In this document: piece by piece, positions 1 to 7,250 of the stretch | Layout of the letters: each line of letters opens with the position of its first letter | How positions within the stretch are numbered: the stretch's first letter is position 1 | From: Limnohabitans sp. | Lineage (GTDB): Bacteria; Pseudomonadota; Gammaproteobacteria; Burkholderiales; Burkholderiaceae_C | DNA length: 11,286 bases | Direction: 5' to 3' | Assembly: GCA_021731425.1 (NCBI GenBank) | Contig: JAKFXJ010000090.1 | Span: 1-11,286, forward strand | Made by a program: the position numbers and the translations under genes | Notes under the pieces: generated by a model | Database searches by the model: none | The model's input: only the letters and a program-made list of their open reading frames with translations | What the model was told of the DNA's origin: nothing

Positions 1-670
1 AGGTGCCATCGGCATCCAGGCCAAACTCGAACTTGGTGTCGGCAATGATGATGCCTTTGGTGGCCGCAATGTCACGCGCGGCTTTGTACAGCTGGATGCT
101 GATGTTGCGGATGCGGGTAGCCAGGTAGATGCCGATCATCTCCACCGTGCGCTCGAAGGTGATGTTTTCGTCGTGCTCACCCACCGCCGCTTTGGCGGCC
201 GGGGTGTAGATGGGCTCGGGCAAGCGGCTGGCGTTTTTCAGGCCTGCGGGCAGCTTCACGCCGCACACGGCTTGGTTGTCCTGATACTCCTTCCAACCGC
301 TTCCTGCCAAATAGCCGCGCACCACCGCCTCCACCGGGATGGGTTTCAGGCGCTTGACCAGCATGGAGCGGCCTTTGACCTGCGGCACCTCTTCGGCACT
401 CACCACACTCTCGGGGGCTTCGCCCGTCAGGTGGATCGGGCAGATGTTCAGGCCCTTGGGGCCGAGCTGGTCAAACCAAAACAAGGCCATTTGCGTGAGC
501 AGCACGCCTTTGCCGGGAATCGGTTCGCCCATGATCACGTCGAAGGCGCTGATGCGGTCCGAGGCCACCATCAGGATGCGGTCATCGCCCACAGCGTAGT
601 TGTCACGCACCTTGCCACGCGCCAACAGAGGCAAAGAGGTCAGGGCCGAGGTGTGAAGCGCAGAAGTCAT
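1..670 (-). CDS. purC: SAICAR synthase (phosphoribosylaminoimidazole-succinocarboxamide synthase), partial
   Basis: ATP-dependent ligase of de novo purine synthesis that joins aspartate to CAIR to give SAICAR in the cytoplasm. The first 223 residues are visible; the gene leaves the window at its 3' end, so roughly the last quarter of a protein of about 300 residues is missing. The N-terminus carries GKVRDNY (19-25) and SDRISAFDV (37-45), typical of the nucleotide-binding part. Further on are [14 protein letters not shown] (116-129) and the family signature ADTKFEFG (210-217). The longer type, resembling yeast Ade1, fits the [14 protein letters not shown] stretch. ATG at 670 gives the expected start; the bases before it are a T-rich terminator tail with no clear Shine-Dalgarno. 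It follows fba on the same strand, 76 bases downstream, with a strong terminator in between. Confidence 0.96.
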   Translation of the reverse strand, partial: MTSALHTSALTSLPLLARGKVRDNYAVGDDRILMVASDRISAFDVIMGEPIPGKGVLLTQMALFWFDQLGPKGLNICPIHLTGEAPESVVSAEEVPQVKGRSMLVKRLKPIPVEAVVRGYLAGSGWKEYQDNQAVCGVKLPAGLKNASRLPEPIYTPAAKAAVGEHDENITFERTVEMIGIYLATRIRNISIQLYKAARDIAATKGIIIADTKFEFGLDADGT

Positions 671-689
671 GGCAAAAAACAGTCCAGCA

Positions 690-724
690 AAAAAGAAAAA
701 GGCCCGTTGAACAGTCAACGGGCC
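690..724 (-). terminator. Rho-independent terminator after fba
   Basis: A perfect 10-bp stem (GGCCCGTTGA at 701-710 pairing with 715-724) closes a 4-base loop. Read on the minus strand it is followed by a T-rich tail (TTTTTCTTTTTT, 700-689). It sits 22 bases past the fba stop codon and ends only about 20 bases before the purC start. Orientation and U-tract point to minus-strand termination only. Confidence 0.9.
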
Positions 725-746
725 ATTCGGGTCAATTATCGCAGGC

Positions 747-1811
747 TCAGTTCACCACTTGCGCCAATTCACCGCGTGCATAACGAGCCGCCACCACCTG
801 CAGGTTGTCGCCCTTGATCTTGGGGGCCTGGCCTTCGCAGCCGAACTCCAAGTAGCGCTGCTTGCAGATTTGTTTGGCCGCTTCGCGGGCGGGCTTGAGC
901 CACTCGCGGGCGTCGAACTTGTCGGGGTTCTCGAACAAGAACTTGCGGCAAGCCGCCGTCATCGCCAAGCGGATGTCGGTGTCGATGTTGATCTTGCGCA
1001 CGCCATGCTTGATGGCTTCCTGGATTTCCTCGACCGGCACGCCGTAGGTTTCCTTCATCTTGCCGCCGTACTGGTTAATCAGGGCCAGCAGCTCTTGCGG
1101 CACGCTGGACGAGCCGTGCATCACCAAATGGGTGTTGGGGATGCGCTGGTGGATTTCCTTGACGCGGCTGATGGCCAAAATGTCGCCCGTGGGCTTGCGG
1201 CTGAACTTATAGGCGCCGTGGCTGGTGCCAATCGCAATGGCCAGAGCGTCCAGGCCTGTGGCCTTGACGAACTGCGCGGCTTCTTCGGGGTCGGTCAGCA
1301 TCTGGCTGTGGTCCAGTTTGCCCTCGGCGCCAATGCCGTCTTCTTCACCAGCTTCACCGGTTTCCAGATTGCCCAAGCAGCCGAGTTCGCCCTCGACCGA
1401 CACACCCACCAAATGGGCCATCTCGACCACACGGCGGGTCACGTCGACGTTGTAGGCAAAGTCGGCCGGGGTTTTGCCATCTTCCAGCAAAGAACCATCC
1501 ATCATCACCGACGAAAAGCCCAAGTTGATCGCGCCCTGGCAAACCGCCGGGCTTTGGCCGTGGTCCTGGTGCATGACCAGCGGAATGTGGGGCCACTGCT
1601 CGGTGGCCGCCTGGATCAAGTGTTTGATGAAAGGCTCACCCGCGTATTTGCGGGCACCCGCGCTGGCCTGCAGGATGACCGGGGCACCGACTTCGTCGGC
1701 GGCCATCATGACGGCCTGGACTTGCTCCAGGTTGTTGACGTTGAAAGCTGGAATGCCGTAGCCGTTGACGGCCGCATGATCCAGCAGCTCGCGCATTGAA
1801 ACGAGTGCCAT
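747..1811 (-). CDS. fba: Class II fructose-bisphosphate aldolase
   Basis: Zinc-dependent aldolase that splits fructose 1,6-bisphosphate into DHAP and glyceraldehyde 3-phosphate, or condenses them in gluconeogenesis or a Calvin cycle. It has 354 residues, the usual length for the CbbA/class IIB group in betaproteobacteria. Visible motifs are HQDH (81-84, catalytic Asp83 and zinc-ligand His84), GTSHG with His198, MHGSSS with zinc-ligand His232, and the substrate loop NIDTD (275-279). ATG at 1811 matches the usual [13 protein letters not shown] start; the Shine-Dalgarno is weak (GGGAAA, about 9 bases upstream), and Met6 is a less likely alternative. It lies 151 bases downstream of pyk, with its own candidate promoter and a tandem repeat in the gap, and ends at a strong terminator. 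The class II assignment is firm; a dedicated Calvin-cycle role cannot be judged from this window. Confidence 0.97.
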   Translation of the reverse strand: MALVSMRELLDHAAVNGYGIPAFNVNNLEQVQAVMMAADEVGAPVILQASAGARKYAGEPFIKHLIQAATEQWPHIPLVMHQDHGQSPAVCQGAINLGFSSVMMDGSLLEDGKTPADFAYNVDVTRRVVEMAHLVGVSVEGELGCLGNLETGEAGEEDGIGAEGKLDHSQMLTDPEEAAQFVKATGLDALAIAIGTSHGAYKFSRKPTGDILAISRVKEIHQRIPNTHLVMHGSSSVPQELLALINQYGGKMKETYGVPVEEIQEAIKHGVRKINIDTDIRLAMTAACRKFLFENPDKFDAREWLKPAREAAKQICKQRYLEFGCEGQAPKIKGDNLQVVAARYARGELAQVVN

Positions 1812-1849
1812 GGTGGTGATTTCCCGAGGAGTTGAAGATTCTGGATCGC

Positions 1850-1871
1850 CGGCATGTAACCGGCTTGTAAC
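1850..1871. repeat. Tandem 11-bp repeat, candidate operator of fba
   Basis: CGGCATGTAAC (1850-1860) is followed immediately by CGGCTTGTAAC (1861-1871), with one mismatch and a period of one helical turn. The first copy also lies in a short inverted repeat, CCGG-N7-CCGG (1849-1863). It falls at or just past the predicted fba transcription start, where a repressor site is often found. Part of it, CATGTAACCG, recurs upstream of pyk. Binding by any regulator is an inference. Confidence 0.45.
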
Positions 1872-1879
1872 TACCCCAG

Positions 1880-1887
1880 ATTTTATA
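1880..1887 (-). promoter_or_regulatory. Candidate -10 element of the fba promoter
   Basis: On the minus strand this reads TATAAAAT, a close match to the sigma-70 -10 box, about 70 bases before the fba start codon. No good -35 box is seen; CTGAGT, 16 bases upstream of TAAAAT, matches only three of six positions. The expected start of transcription would fall near 1873-1875, at the edge of the tandem repeat. This A/T-rich block stands out in GC-rich surroundings. Confidence 0.45.
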
Positions 1888-1962
1888 GGTTTTGGGCCAC
1901 CACTCAGCTGCTAGCTCTGGCCAACAGACCCACCACGCAGCCGTGATGGGGTTGCCTCTGTC

Positions 1963-3393
1963 TCAGTCTGCTCGGCAAATCTTGAGCGTGTTGGTGCCAC
2001 CAGGCGTGCCCATGGGCTCGCCCACGGTGATGGCGTAGACATCGCCCGACTGCACAATACCGCGCTTTTTCAGGTGCGCTTCGGCATCGGCCAAGGCGGT
2101 GTCGCGGTCGGCGCTGGTGTCCATCAGCAAGGGACTGACGTTGCGCATCAGCGCCATCTTGCGCTGGGTGGCGACCTTAGGTGTCAGCGCATAAATGGGC
2201 ATGCGCACGCTGTGGCGGCTCATCCACAACGCCGTCGAGCCTGAATCGGTCAGGGCCACAATCGCTTTGGCTTTGAGGTGGTGCGCCGTGAACAGCGCCC
2301 CCATGGCAATCGCGTGGTCGATGCGGTTGAAATGCGCCCCCACAAAGTCGTCGTCCAGAGGGTCGTGGTCGGTTTTTTCGGCTTCCAGGCACACAGCGGC
2401 CATCATCTCCACCGTCTCCAGCGGGTACTTGCCTGCCGCGGTTTCAGCGCTGAGCATCACCGCGTCGGTGCCGTCCAGCACCGCATTGGCCACGTCCGAC
2501 ACTTCGGCGCGGGTGGGCACCGGATTGACGATCATGCTCTCCATCATTTGCGTGGCGGTGATGACCAGCTTGTCGAGTTCGCGGGCGCGTTTGATCATGT
2601 GTTTTTGCAGGCCCGGCACAGCGGCATTGCCCACCTCCACGGCCAAGTCACCCCGTGCCACCATGATGCCGTCCGACACCGCCAAGATGCGGTCCAGCTC
2701 AGGAATGGCTTCGGCGCGTTCGATCTTGGCGATCAGGCCGGGCCTGTGGCCGTTGGTGCAAGCCACGTTGCAGAGTTGGCGGGCCATTTCCATGTCGGTG
2801 GCGTTTTTGGGGAAGCTCACCGCCACATAGTCGGCATTGAAGCTCATGGCCGTGCGGATGTCGTCCATGTCCTTGGCCGTCAGGGCCGCTGCCGTCAAGC
2901 CACCGCCCTGTTTGTTGATGCCCTTGTTGTTCGACAACTCGCCGCCCAGCTTCACGGTGGTGTGCACCTGCTCGCCTTTGACCGCGTTCACGGTGAGCAC
3001 GATCAGGCCATCGTTGAGCAACAGCACATCGCCTGCTTTCACGTCACGCGGCAGCTCTTTGTAATCGAGGCCCACACCGTGGATGTCACCCGGCTCGGTG
3101 CGCGAGGCGTCAAGCACAAAAGGGGCACCGGGCTCGAGCATGACTTTGCCTTCGGCAAACTTGCCGACCCGGATCTTGGGGCCCTGCAGGTCGGCCATGA
3201 TGGCCACCTCGCGGCCCGCGCGTTGCGAGGCTTCGCGCACCAAGCGGGCGCGGTCGACGTGGTCTTGGGCCTTGCCGTGGCTGAAGTTCAGGCGAACCAC
3301 ATTGACGCCTGCGCGGATCATGGCCTCCAACAGTGCGGGATCGCTGGAAGCAGGGCCTAAGGTGGCAACAATCTTGGTGGCGCGACGGGGCAT
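1963..3393 (-). CDS. pyk: Pyruvate kinase
   Basis: Last step of glycolysis: phosphoenolpyruvate plus ADP gives pyruvate plus ATP. It has 476 residues, normal for bacterial pyruvate kinase. Visible landmarks are ATLGPAS (10-16), VVRLNFSHG (32-40, with Arg34, Asn36, Ser38 and His39), the B-domain between about residues 75 and 170, the catalytic lysine in IAKIERAEA (Lys223), MVARGDLAVEV (244-254), ITATQMMESM (278-287) and PTRAEVSDVANAV (293-305). ATG at 3393 is preferred over an in-frame ATG ten codons upstream: it follows a good Shine-Dalgarno (GGAGA, about 7-8 bases away) and begins with the family-typical MPRRATKIVATLGP. The 151-base gap to fba holds no strong terminator, so partial read-through into fba is possible. 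Regulation may involve the CATGTAACCG motif at 3438-3447. Confidence 0.97.
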   Translation of the reverse strand: MPRRATKIVATLGPASSDPALLEAMIRAGVNVVRLNFSHGKAQDHVDRARLVREASQRAGREVAIMADLQGPKIRVGKFAEGKVMLEPGAPFVLDASRTEPGDIHGVGLDYKELPRDVKAGDVLLLNDGLIVLTVNAVKGEQVHTTVKLGGELSNNKGINKQGGGLTAAALTAKDMDDIRTAMSFNADYVAVSFPKNATDMEMARQLCNVACTNGHRPGLIAKIERAEAIPELDRILAVSDGIMVARGDLAVEVGNAAVPGLQKHMIKRARELDKLVITATQMMESMIVNPVPTRAEVSDVANAVLDGTDAVMLSAETAAGKYPLETVEMMAAVCLEAEKTDHDPLDDDFVGAHFNRIDHAIAMGALFTAHHLKAKAIVALTDSGSTALWMSRHSVRMPIYALTPKVATQRKMALMRNVSPLLMDTSADRDTALADAEAHLKKRGIVQSGDVYAITVGEPMGTPGGTNTLKICRAD

Positions 3394-3437
3394 TAGGACA
3401 TCTCCAATGTAATTTGGTTTCAATTCTCACACGAAAT

Positions 3438-3452
3438 CGGTTACATGACCGG
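3438..3452. promoter_or_regulatory. Inverted-repeat motif upstream of pyk, shared with fba
   Basis: CGGTTACATGACCGG contains CGGT-N6-ACCG. On the minus strand (the pyk direction) its core is CATGTAACCG, the same ten bases found on the plus strand at 1853-1862 upstream of fba. It lies about 45 bases before the pyk start codon. This is a candidate binding site for a regulator of both genes; the identity of the protein is unknown. Confidence 0.35.
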
Positions 3453-3476
3453 TTCTTTTGATGGCTTTCATGCGAC

Positions 3477-3495
3477 AAAAAACCGCGAATCGCGG
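3477..3495 (-). terminator. Terminator-like hairpin upstream of pyk
   Basis: On the minus strand CCGCG, a 3-base ATT loop and CGCGG are followed at once by TTTTTT; the arms can be drawn as six pairs around one central base. No annotated minus-strand gene ends nearby, because the neighbour is the divergent plus-strand desaturase. It could be a leftover terminator from an earlier neighbour, or an attenuator in a long pyk leader. The short stem makes it weaker than the terminators at 690-724 and 4797-4823. Confidence 0.4.
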
Positions 3496-3657
3496 CCGCA
3501 AAGGCGGGTCGATTGCAGACTTTTGGCGACAAGTTACCAGCAGATCATGTCCGATGCTGGCTGCTTTCCTTAGCAATACCCTTGAATTGATCTTTGTCAG
3601 CCCAGTGAAACGCCAAGCCGACTAAACTCCACTCTGAGCGATTTACATTCAAGCGTC

Positions 3658-4773
3658 ATGACTGCCTTACATACCCCCAACGTCGATCAGCCCATCCCAC
3701 TGGACCAACCCCTGCCGCACCGCAAGACCTTGCGCGAGTGGTTGATCCCCTTGTCCGAGCGCAGCACGGTGCGTGCCTTGGTGCTGCTCACTTTGGATTA
3801 CGCCCTGTTTTTTGCCCTGATCACCGCCACCGTCTTGCTCGAATCTGTCTGGGCCAAACTGCTGTGTGGCATGGTTGCTGGCTTCGTCATTGGTCGCCTG
3901 TTTGTGATTGGCCACGACGCTTGCCACCAGAGCCTGACACCCCACCGCGAACTCAACAAGGTCTTGGGCCGCATCGCCTTTTTGCCATCGCTCACGCCCT
4001 ACAGTTTGTGGGACACCGGCCACAATGTGGTGCACCACGGCTACACCAACCTCAAAGGTGTGGATTTTGTCTGGACGCCCCTGACGGCCGAGGAATTTGC
4101 CACCCTGAACCCCCTGCAGCGCCTGCTGCAACGGGCTTACCGCAGTGGCTGGGCACCCGGTTTGTATTACATGATCGAGATCTGGTGGAAGCGGGAGTTT
4201 TTCCCGAACAAAACCCACATGCCCACACGCCGTCCGATCTTCTTCAAAGACAGCCTGATGGTGAGTGTTTTTGGTGCGGTGTGGGTCGCTGTCATTGCGG
4301 CGGCCGCTGTCTACACCGAGCAATCGGTGCTGATGTCGCTGCTCTTGGGCGTGCTGATCCCCTTCTTCTTCTGGAACACCATGATTGGCTTTGTGGTCTA
4401 TGTGCACCACACCCATGTGAAAGTGTCCTGGCACGACAACAAGGCCGCTTGGACCAAGGCCGCGCCCTTTGTGTCGACCACCGTACACCTGACCTTTCCG
4501 TTCAAGATCGGCGCCATGATGCACCACATCATGGAGCACACCGCGCACCATGTGGACATGAGCATCCCGCTGTACCGCCTCAAGCAAGCGCAGACCAAGC
4601 TCGAAGAAATGCTGCCCGGCCGCATCATCGTGCAGCCCTTCTCTTGGAAGTGGTACTTCGAGACCGCCCAAAACTGCAAGCTGTACGACTTCGGTCGCGA
4701 GTGCTGGACCGACTTCAAAGGCACCATGACCAGCCCAGTGCGCGGCAACCTGCCGCCTGCGGCACAAGCCTGA
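3658..4773 (+). CDS. Membrane fatty acid desaturase (DesA-like, three His boxes)
   Basis: Integral-membrane, non-haem di-iron desaturase that would introduce a double bond into membrane-lipid acyl chains. The 371 residues contain the three His boxes of the family: HDACH (86-90), HNVVHH (122-127) and HTAHH (294-298). Hydrophobic stretches lie at about 40-62, 66-84, 200-220 and 225-250, with boxes 1 and 2 after the first pair and box 3 after the second, as expected for the acyl-lipid desaturase fold. The position of the new double bond (delta-9, delta-12 or omega-3) cannot be read from the sequence. ATG at 3658 is the only good start, and the Shine-Dalgarno is weak. No ferredoxin or reductase gene lies beside it, so its electron donor must be encoded elsewhere. 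It interrupts a minus-strand glycolytic cluster. Cold or membrane-fluidity regulation is plausible from the family but not shown here. Confidence 0.9.
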   Translation: MTALHTPNVDQPIPLDQPLPHRKTLREWLIPLSERSTVRALVLLTLDYALFFALITATVLLESVWAKLLCGMVAGFVIGRLFVIGHDACHQSLTPHRELNKVLGRIAFLPSLTPYSLWDTGHNVVHHGYTNLKGVDFVWTPLTAEEFATLNPLQRLLQRAYRSGWAPGLYYMIEIWWKREFFPNKTHMPTRRPIFFKDSLMVSVFGAVWVAVIAAAAVYTEQSVLMSLLLGVLIPFFFWNTMIGFVVYVHHTHVKVSWHDNKAAWTKAAPFVSTTVHLTFPFKIGAMMHHIMEHTAHHVDMSIPLYRLKQAQTKLEEMLPGRIIVQPFSWKWYFETAQNCKLYDFGRECWTDFKGTMTSPVRGNLPPAAQA

Positions 4774-4796
4774 CCGAGCGCCCATCGCCCAGACAC

Positions 4797-4823
4797 AAAA
4801 AACCCCGCATCGCGGGGTTTTTT
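4797..4823. terminator. Bidirectional Rho-independent terminator
   Basis: CCCCGC (4803-4808) and GCGGGG (4812-4817) enclose a 3-base loop. Six A residues lie on the left and six T residues on the right, so both strands read a GC stem followed by a U-tract. It is 24 bases past the desaturase stop and 62 bases past the pgk stop on the other strand, so it serves both convergent genes. Confidence 0.93.
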
Positions 4824-4884
4824 GTTGGGGCTGGACCTTTCGGGCCTGCCTCTCTCAAACCAAGGCCCCTCAGCCAGAGGCCTC

Positions 4885-6078
4885 TCAGCCCGCTGCGCGT
4901 TGGGCCAAAATTTCAAAAGCAGGCAATGTCTTGCCTTCCAGAATTTCCAGGAATGCACCACCGCCGGTCGAGATGTAGCCCACTTGCGCTTCAATGCCGT
5001 ACTTGGCAATGGCAGCCAGCGTGTCGCCACCACCTGCGATGCTGAAGGCGCTGGATTGGGCAATCGCCTGGGCGATGACCTTGGTGCCGTTTTCGAAGGC
5101 CGCAAACTCGAACACGCCCACCGGGCCGTTCCACACAATGGTGCCTGCTTGCTTGAGCTGCGCGGCCAGTTTGGCGGCGGTCTCGGGGCCAATGTCCAAA
5201 ATCATGTCGTCATCGGCCACGTCGGTGGCTTTTTTCACCGTGGCCACGGCATCGGCTGCAAAAGTTTTGGCCACCACCACATCGGTCGGGATCGGCACTT
5301 CGGCGCCACGGGCCTTCATGGCTTCAATGACGGCTTTGGCCTCGTCCACCAAGTCGGCTTCGGCCAGGCTCTTGCCGATCTTCAGACCCGCTGCCAGCAT
5401 GAAGGTGTTGGCAATGCCACCCCCCACGATGAGCTGGTCCACGTTTTGCGACAGGCTCTTCAAGATGGTCAGCTTGGTGCTGACTTTGCTGCCCGCCACG
5501 ATGGCCGCCAGTGGGCGCTTCGGGTTGGCCAAGGCTTTGCCAATCGCATCGATCTCGGCGGCCAGCAAAGGGCCTGCGCACGCAATCGGCGCGAACTGGG
5601 CGATGCCATACGTCGTGCCTTCGGCGCGGTGGGCCGTGCCAAAGGCGTCGTTCACGTAGATGTCGCACAGCTGCGCCATTTGGCGGGCCAGCGCTTCGTT
5701 GTTTTTCTTCTCGCCTTTGTTGACGCGGCAGTTCTCGAGCAGCACGACCTGGCCGGGGGCGACCGTCACACCGTCCACCCAGTTGGCGACCAGCGGCACA
5801 TCACGGCCGAGCAACTCGCCCAAGCGCTTGGCCACGGGGGCGAGCGAGTCTTCGGGCTTGAACTCGCCCTCGGTCGGGCGGCCCAAATGACTGGTCACCA
5901 TCACGGCAGCGCCCGCGTCCAGCGCCATCTGGATGCAGGGCACGCTGGCGCGGACGCGGGTGTCTTCGGTGATGCTGCCGTCATCGGCTTGTGGCACGTT
6001 CAGGTCGGCGCGGATGAAAACACGTTGGCCTGCGGCTTGGCCCTTGGCACACAGATCGGAAAAGCGGATGACGTTCAT
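4885..6078 (-). CDS. pgk: Phosphoglycerate kinase
   Basis: Transfers phosphate between 1,3-bisphosphoglycerate and ADP in glycolysis, and works in reverse in gluconeogenesis. It has 397 residues, the standard length. Landmarks are FIRADLNVP (21-29), SHLGRP (63-68), Arg118 in [14 protein letters not shown] (195-202, the nucleotide-binding lysines), [10 protein letters not shown] (315-324) and GGGDT (349-353) near the C-terminus. ATG at 6078 gives the family-typical MNVIRFSDL start. In-frame ATGs further upstream would add unrelated residues and have no ribosome site; the Shine-Dalgarno at 6078 is also poor. A TAAAAT at 6119-6114 on the minus strand is a possible -10 box. The gene is 108 bases downstream of azlD, separated by a weak inverted repeat (CCGGCC-N20-GGCCGG, 6125-6156) without a U-tract. 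It would normally be transcribed towards pyk and fba, but here the desaturase gene stands between. Confidence 0.97.
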   Translation of the reverse strand: MNVIRFSDLCAKGQAAGQRVFIRADLNVPQADDGSITEDTRVRASVPCIQMALDAGAAVMVTSHLGRPTEGEFKPEDSLAPVAKRLGELLGRDVPLVANWVDGVTVAPGQVVLLENCRVNKGEKKNNEALARQMAQLCDIYVNDAFGTAHRAEGTTYGIAQFAPIACAGPLLAAEIDAIGKALANPKRPLAAIVAGSKVSTKLTILKSLSQNVDQLIVGGGIANTFMLAAGLKIGKSLAEADLVDEAKAVIEAMKARGAEVPIPTDVVVAKTFAADAVATVKKATDVADDDMILDIGPETAAKLAAQLKQAGTIVWNGPVGVFEFAAFENGTKVIAQAIAQSSAFSIAGGGDTLAAIAKYGIEAQVGYISTGGGAFLEILEGKTLPAFEILAQRAAG

Positions 6079-6129
6079 GGTGTGTAGAAAAGTAGAAGAA
6101 TCAATTGGCATCGATTTTAGAAGCCCGGC

Positions 6130-6145
6130 CTGACAACGGCTGACA
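6130..6145. repeat. Direct repeat CTGACA upstream of the pgk -10 candidate
   Basis: CTGACA occurs at 6130-6135 and again at 6140-6145, exactly 10 bases apart, just upstream of TAAAAT (6119-6114) in the pgk direction. Spacing of one helical turn in the -35 region is compatible with an activator site. The repeat is short and could be chance. Confidence 0.25.
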
Positions 6146-6186
6146 TGAAGGGCCGGTACGAACCCCGAACAACGCCCCAAACAGAC

Positions 6187-6522
6187 TTACCAGCCCAGCC
6201 CCAAGCGCAAGGGCAAATAAACCGCCATGCCCGCCAGGATGGTGATCAGCACATCGCGCCGCCAAAAGTAAGCGGCCACGCCCACCACGGCCGCGTACAA
6301 ACGCGCGTCTTTCCAAGTGCTGACCAGCTCGCCCTGCACAGTGATGATTTCGGGGATGACCACCGCCGACAAGGCGGCAATGGGCGCGTACTGCAAGCCG
6401 CGCTGGGCCCAGTCGGGCAGCTGCCAAGACTTGCTGGAGATGAAAAAGAAACTGCGGGCCACCACCGTGACCACGGCCAGACCCACAATGACGGCCAGCG
6501 TCAACAGATCGGTGCCGTTCAT
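6187..6522 (-). CDS. azlD: AzlD family branched-chain amino-acid transport subunit
   Basis: Small inner-membrane protein of 111 residues that works with AzlC in branched-chain amino-acid export, as known from Bacillus AzlCD and the related YgaZH of E. coli. The sequence is largely hydrophobic, with segments at about 4-26, 43-62, 72-86 and 90-109, and carries the AzlD-like pattern YAPIAALSAVVIPEI (45-59). ATG at 6522 overlaps the azlC stop codon in an ATGA sequence, so translation is probably coupled; AGGCGG lies about 5 bases before it. A much longer frame covers the same interval but overruns azlC in another frame and is not real. Last gene of the def-fmt-azlC-azlD run. The exported substrate here is inferred from the family only. 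Confidence 0.88.
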   Translation of the reverse strand: MNGTDLLTLAVIVGLAVVTVVARSFFFISSKSWQLPDWAQRGLQYAPIAALSAVVIPEIITVQGELVSTWKDARLYAAVVGVAAYFWRRDVLITILAGMAVYLPLRLGLGW

Positions 6523-7250
6523 GCGGCCGCCTTGGGTGCAGGTCGGATTTTTTCGACCGTCAGGCACAAAATCACGGCCACCGCAATCGCCACGACGATG
6601 TTGAGCTTGAGCGGCAGGCTGTAAGCCACCACGGCGGCCACACCCGCCACGGCAGCAGACAACATGCGCATGCGCGAGCTGGCCAGTGAGCACTGAATGC
6701 CCAGCAAACACAAAATGCCCGCAAAGCCCAAACCCCAATCCGGTGGAATCAGATTGGCCAGCCCAACGCCCAACAAACTGGCCACAATCCAGCTGCCCCA
6801 ATTCAGAAAATAGTTGCCCGCCAGATAAGCCTCTTGCCCGGTGCGCTCGGCATCGCTGGCACCCGGTGCGGGGTAGCGGCGGGTGAAGAGCACATAGCTG
6901 ATGTCGGCGGTGAAGTAACCGTGGCACATGCGCTGCCAACGCGGCAGGTGCATGAGGTAAGGCCGCAGGTGCAGACTGAACACCACAAAGCGCAAGTTCA
7001 CGCAAAAACCGGTCGCCAAAATCACCCAAGCGGGTGCCCCGGCCACCAACAGCGGAATGGACGCCAATTGCGAGCTGCCCGCGAACACCAGCATGGTCAT
7101 GGCCACGGCCTCGAACACACTCATGCCCGACTTGACCATGGCCACACCGGTCATCAGGCCCCAGGCGGCAACGCCGGGCGCTTGCGGGGCTAGGTCACGA
7201 AAGCCTTGCCAGAACTCGGCGCGGCGGTAAAGCGTGGGCCTGAAAAACAT
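6519..7250 (-). CDS. azlC: AzlC family branched-chain amino-acid exporter subunit
   Basis: Larger subunit of the AzlCD exporter in the inner membrane. Translation from ATG at 7250 gives 243 residues, close to the family norm; the frame is open 33 codons further upstream, but that part lies inside fmt. This ATG shares its A with the fmt TGA (TGATG) and has GGTGG about 4 bases upstream, which supports both the start and translational coupling. Family landmarks are the N-terminal FRDLAP, the GLMTGVAMVKSGMS segment, FAGSSQLA and the VNLRF segment, with several hydrophobic helices and a long hydrophobic C-terminal half. azlD follows with a 4-base overlap. The pairing of the two genes makes the call firm; the substrate remains an inference. 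Confidence 0.9.
   Translation of the reverse strand: MFFRPTLYRRAEFWQGFRDLAPQAPGVAAWGLMTGVAMVKSGMSVFEAVAMTMLVFAGSSQLASIPLLVAGAPAWVILATGFCVNLRFVVFSLHLRPYLMHLPRWQRMCHGYFTADISYVLFTRRYPAPGASDAERTGQEAYLAGNYFLNWGSWIVASLLGVGLANLIPPDWGLGFAGILCLLGIQCSLASSRMRMLSAAVAGVAAVVAYSLPLKLNIVVAIAVAVILCLTVEKIRPAPKAAA

Larger units (their letters stand above)
3394..3657. other. Divergent intergenic region between pyk and the desaturase gene
   Basis: This 264-base non-coding stretch must hold the promoters for pyk (leftward) and the desaturase (rightward). Visible in it are the shared CGGTTACATG motif (3438-3447), a terminator-like hairpin (3477-3495) and an inverted repeat CCAGCA-N12-TGCTGG (3537-3560). A near-consensus -35 hexamer TTGTCA lies at 3594-3599, but TAAACT at 3623-3628 is 23 bases further on, too far for a standard promoter, so no promoter is called. 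It is richer in A+T than the flanking genes. Confidence 0.6.

Noticed and set aside
759..1799. Long plus-strand open frame of 346 codons antisense to fba; similar ones lie opposite pyk (2278-3360), the desaturase (3667-4785) and pgk (4822-6087)
   Set aside because: These mirror strongly recognised genes, have His- and Ala-rich low-complexity translations typical of antisense frames in GC-rich DNA, and show no domain motifs.
1899..1962. Possible terminator after pyk (ACCCCATCACG / CGTGGTGGGT)
   Set aside because: The stem is imperfect and no T-run follows on the minus strand.
3408..3422. HexR-like site TGTAATTTGGTTTCA before pyk
   Set aside because: It matches 11 of 15 positions of the TGTAATTAAATTACA consensus as I recall it, but the second half-site is poor and it overlaps the pyk leader next to the Shine-Dalgarno; too weak to call.
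3394..3423. Upstream ATG for pyk adding ten residues (MKPNYIGDVL)
   Set aside because: The added residues are not family-like and would be encoded by the leader that includes the Shine-Dalgarno of the better start at 3393.
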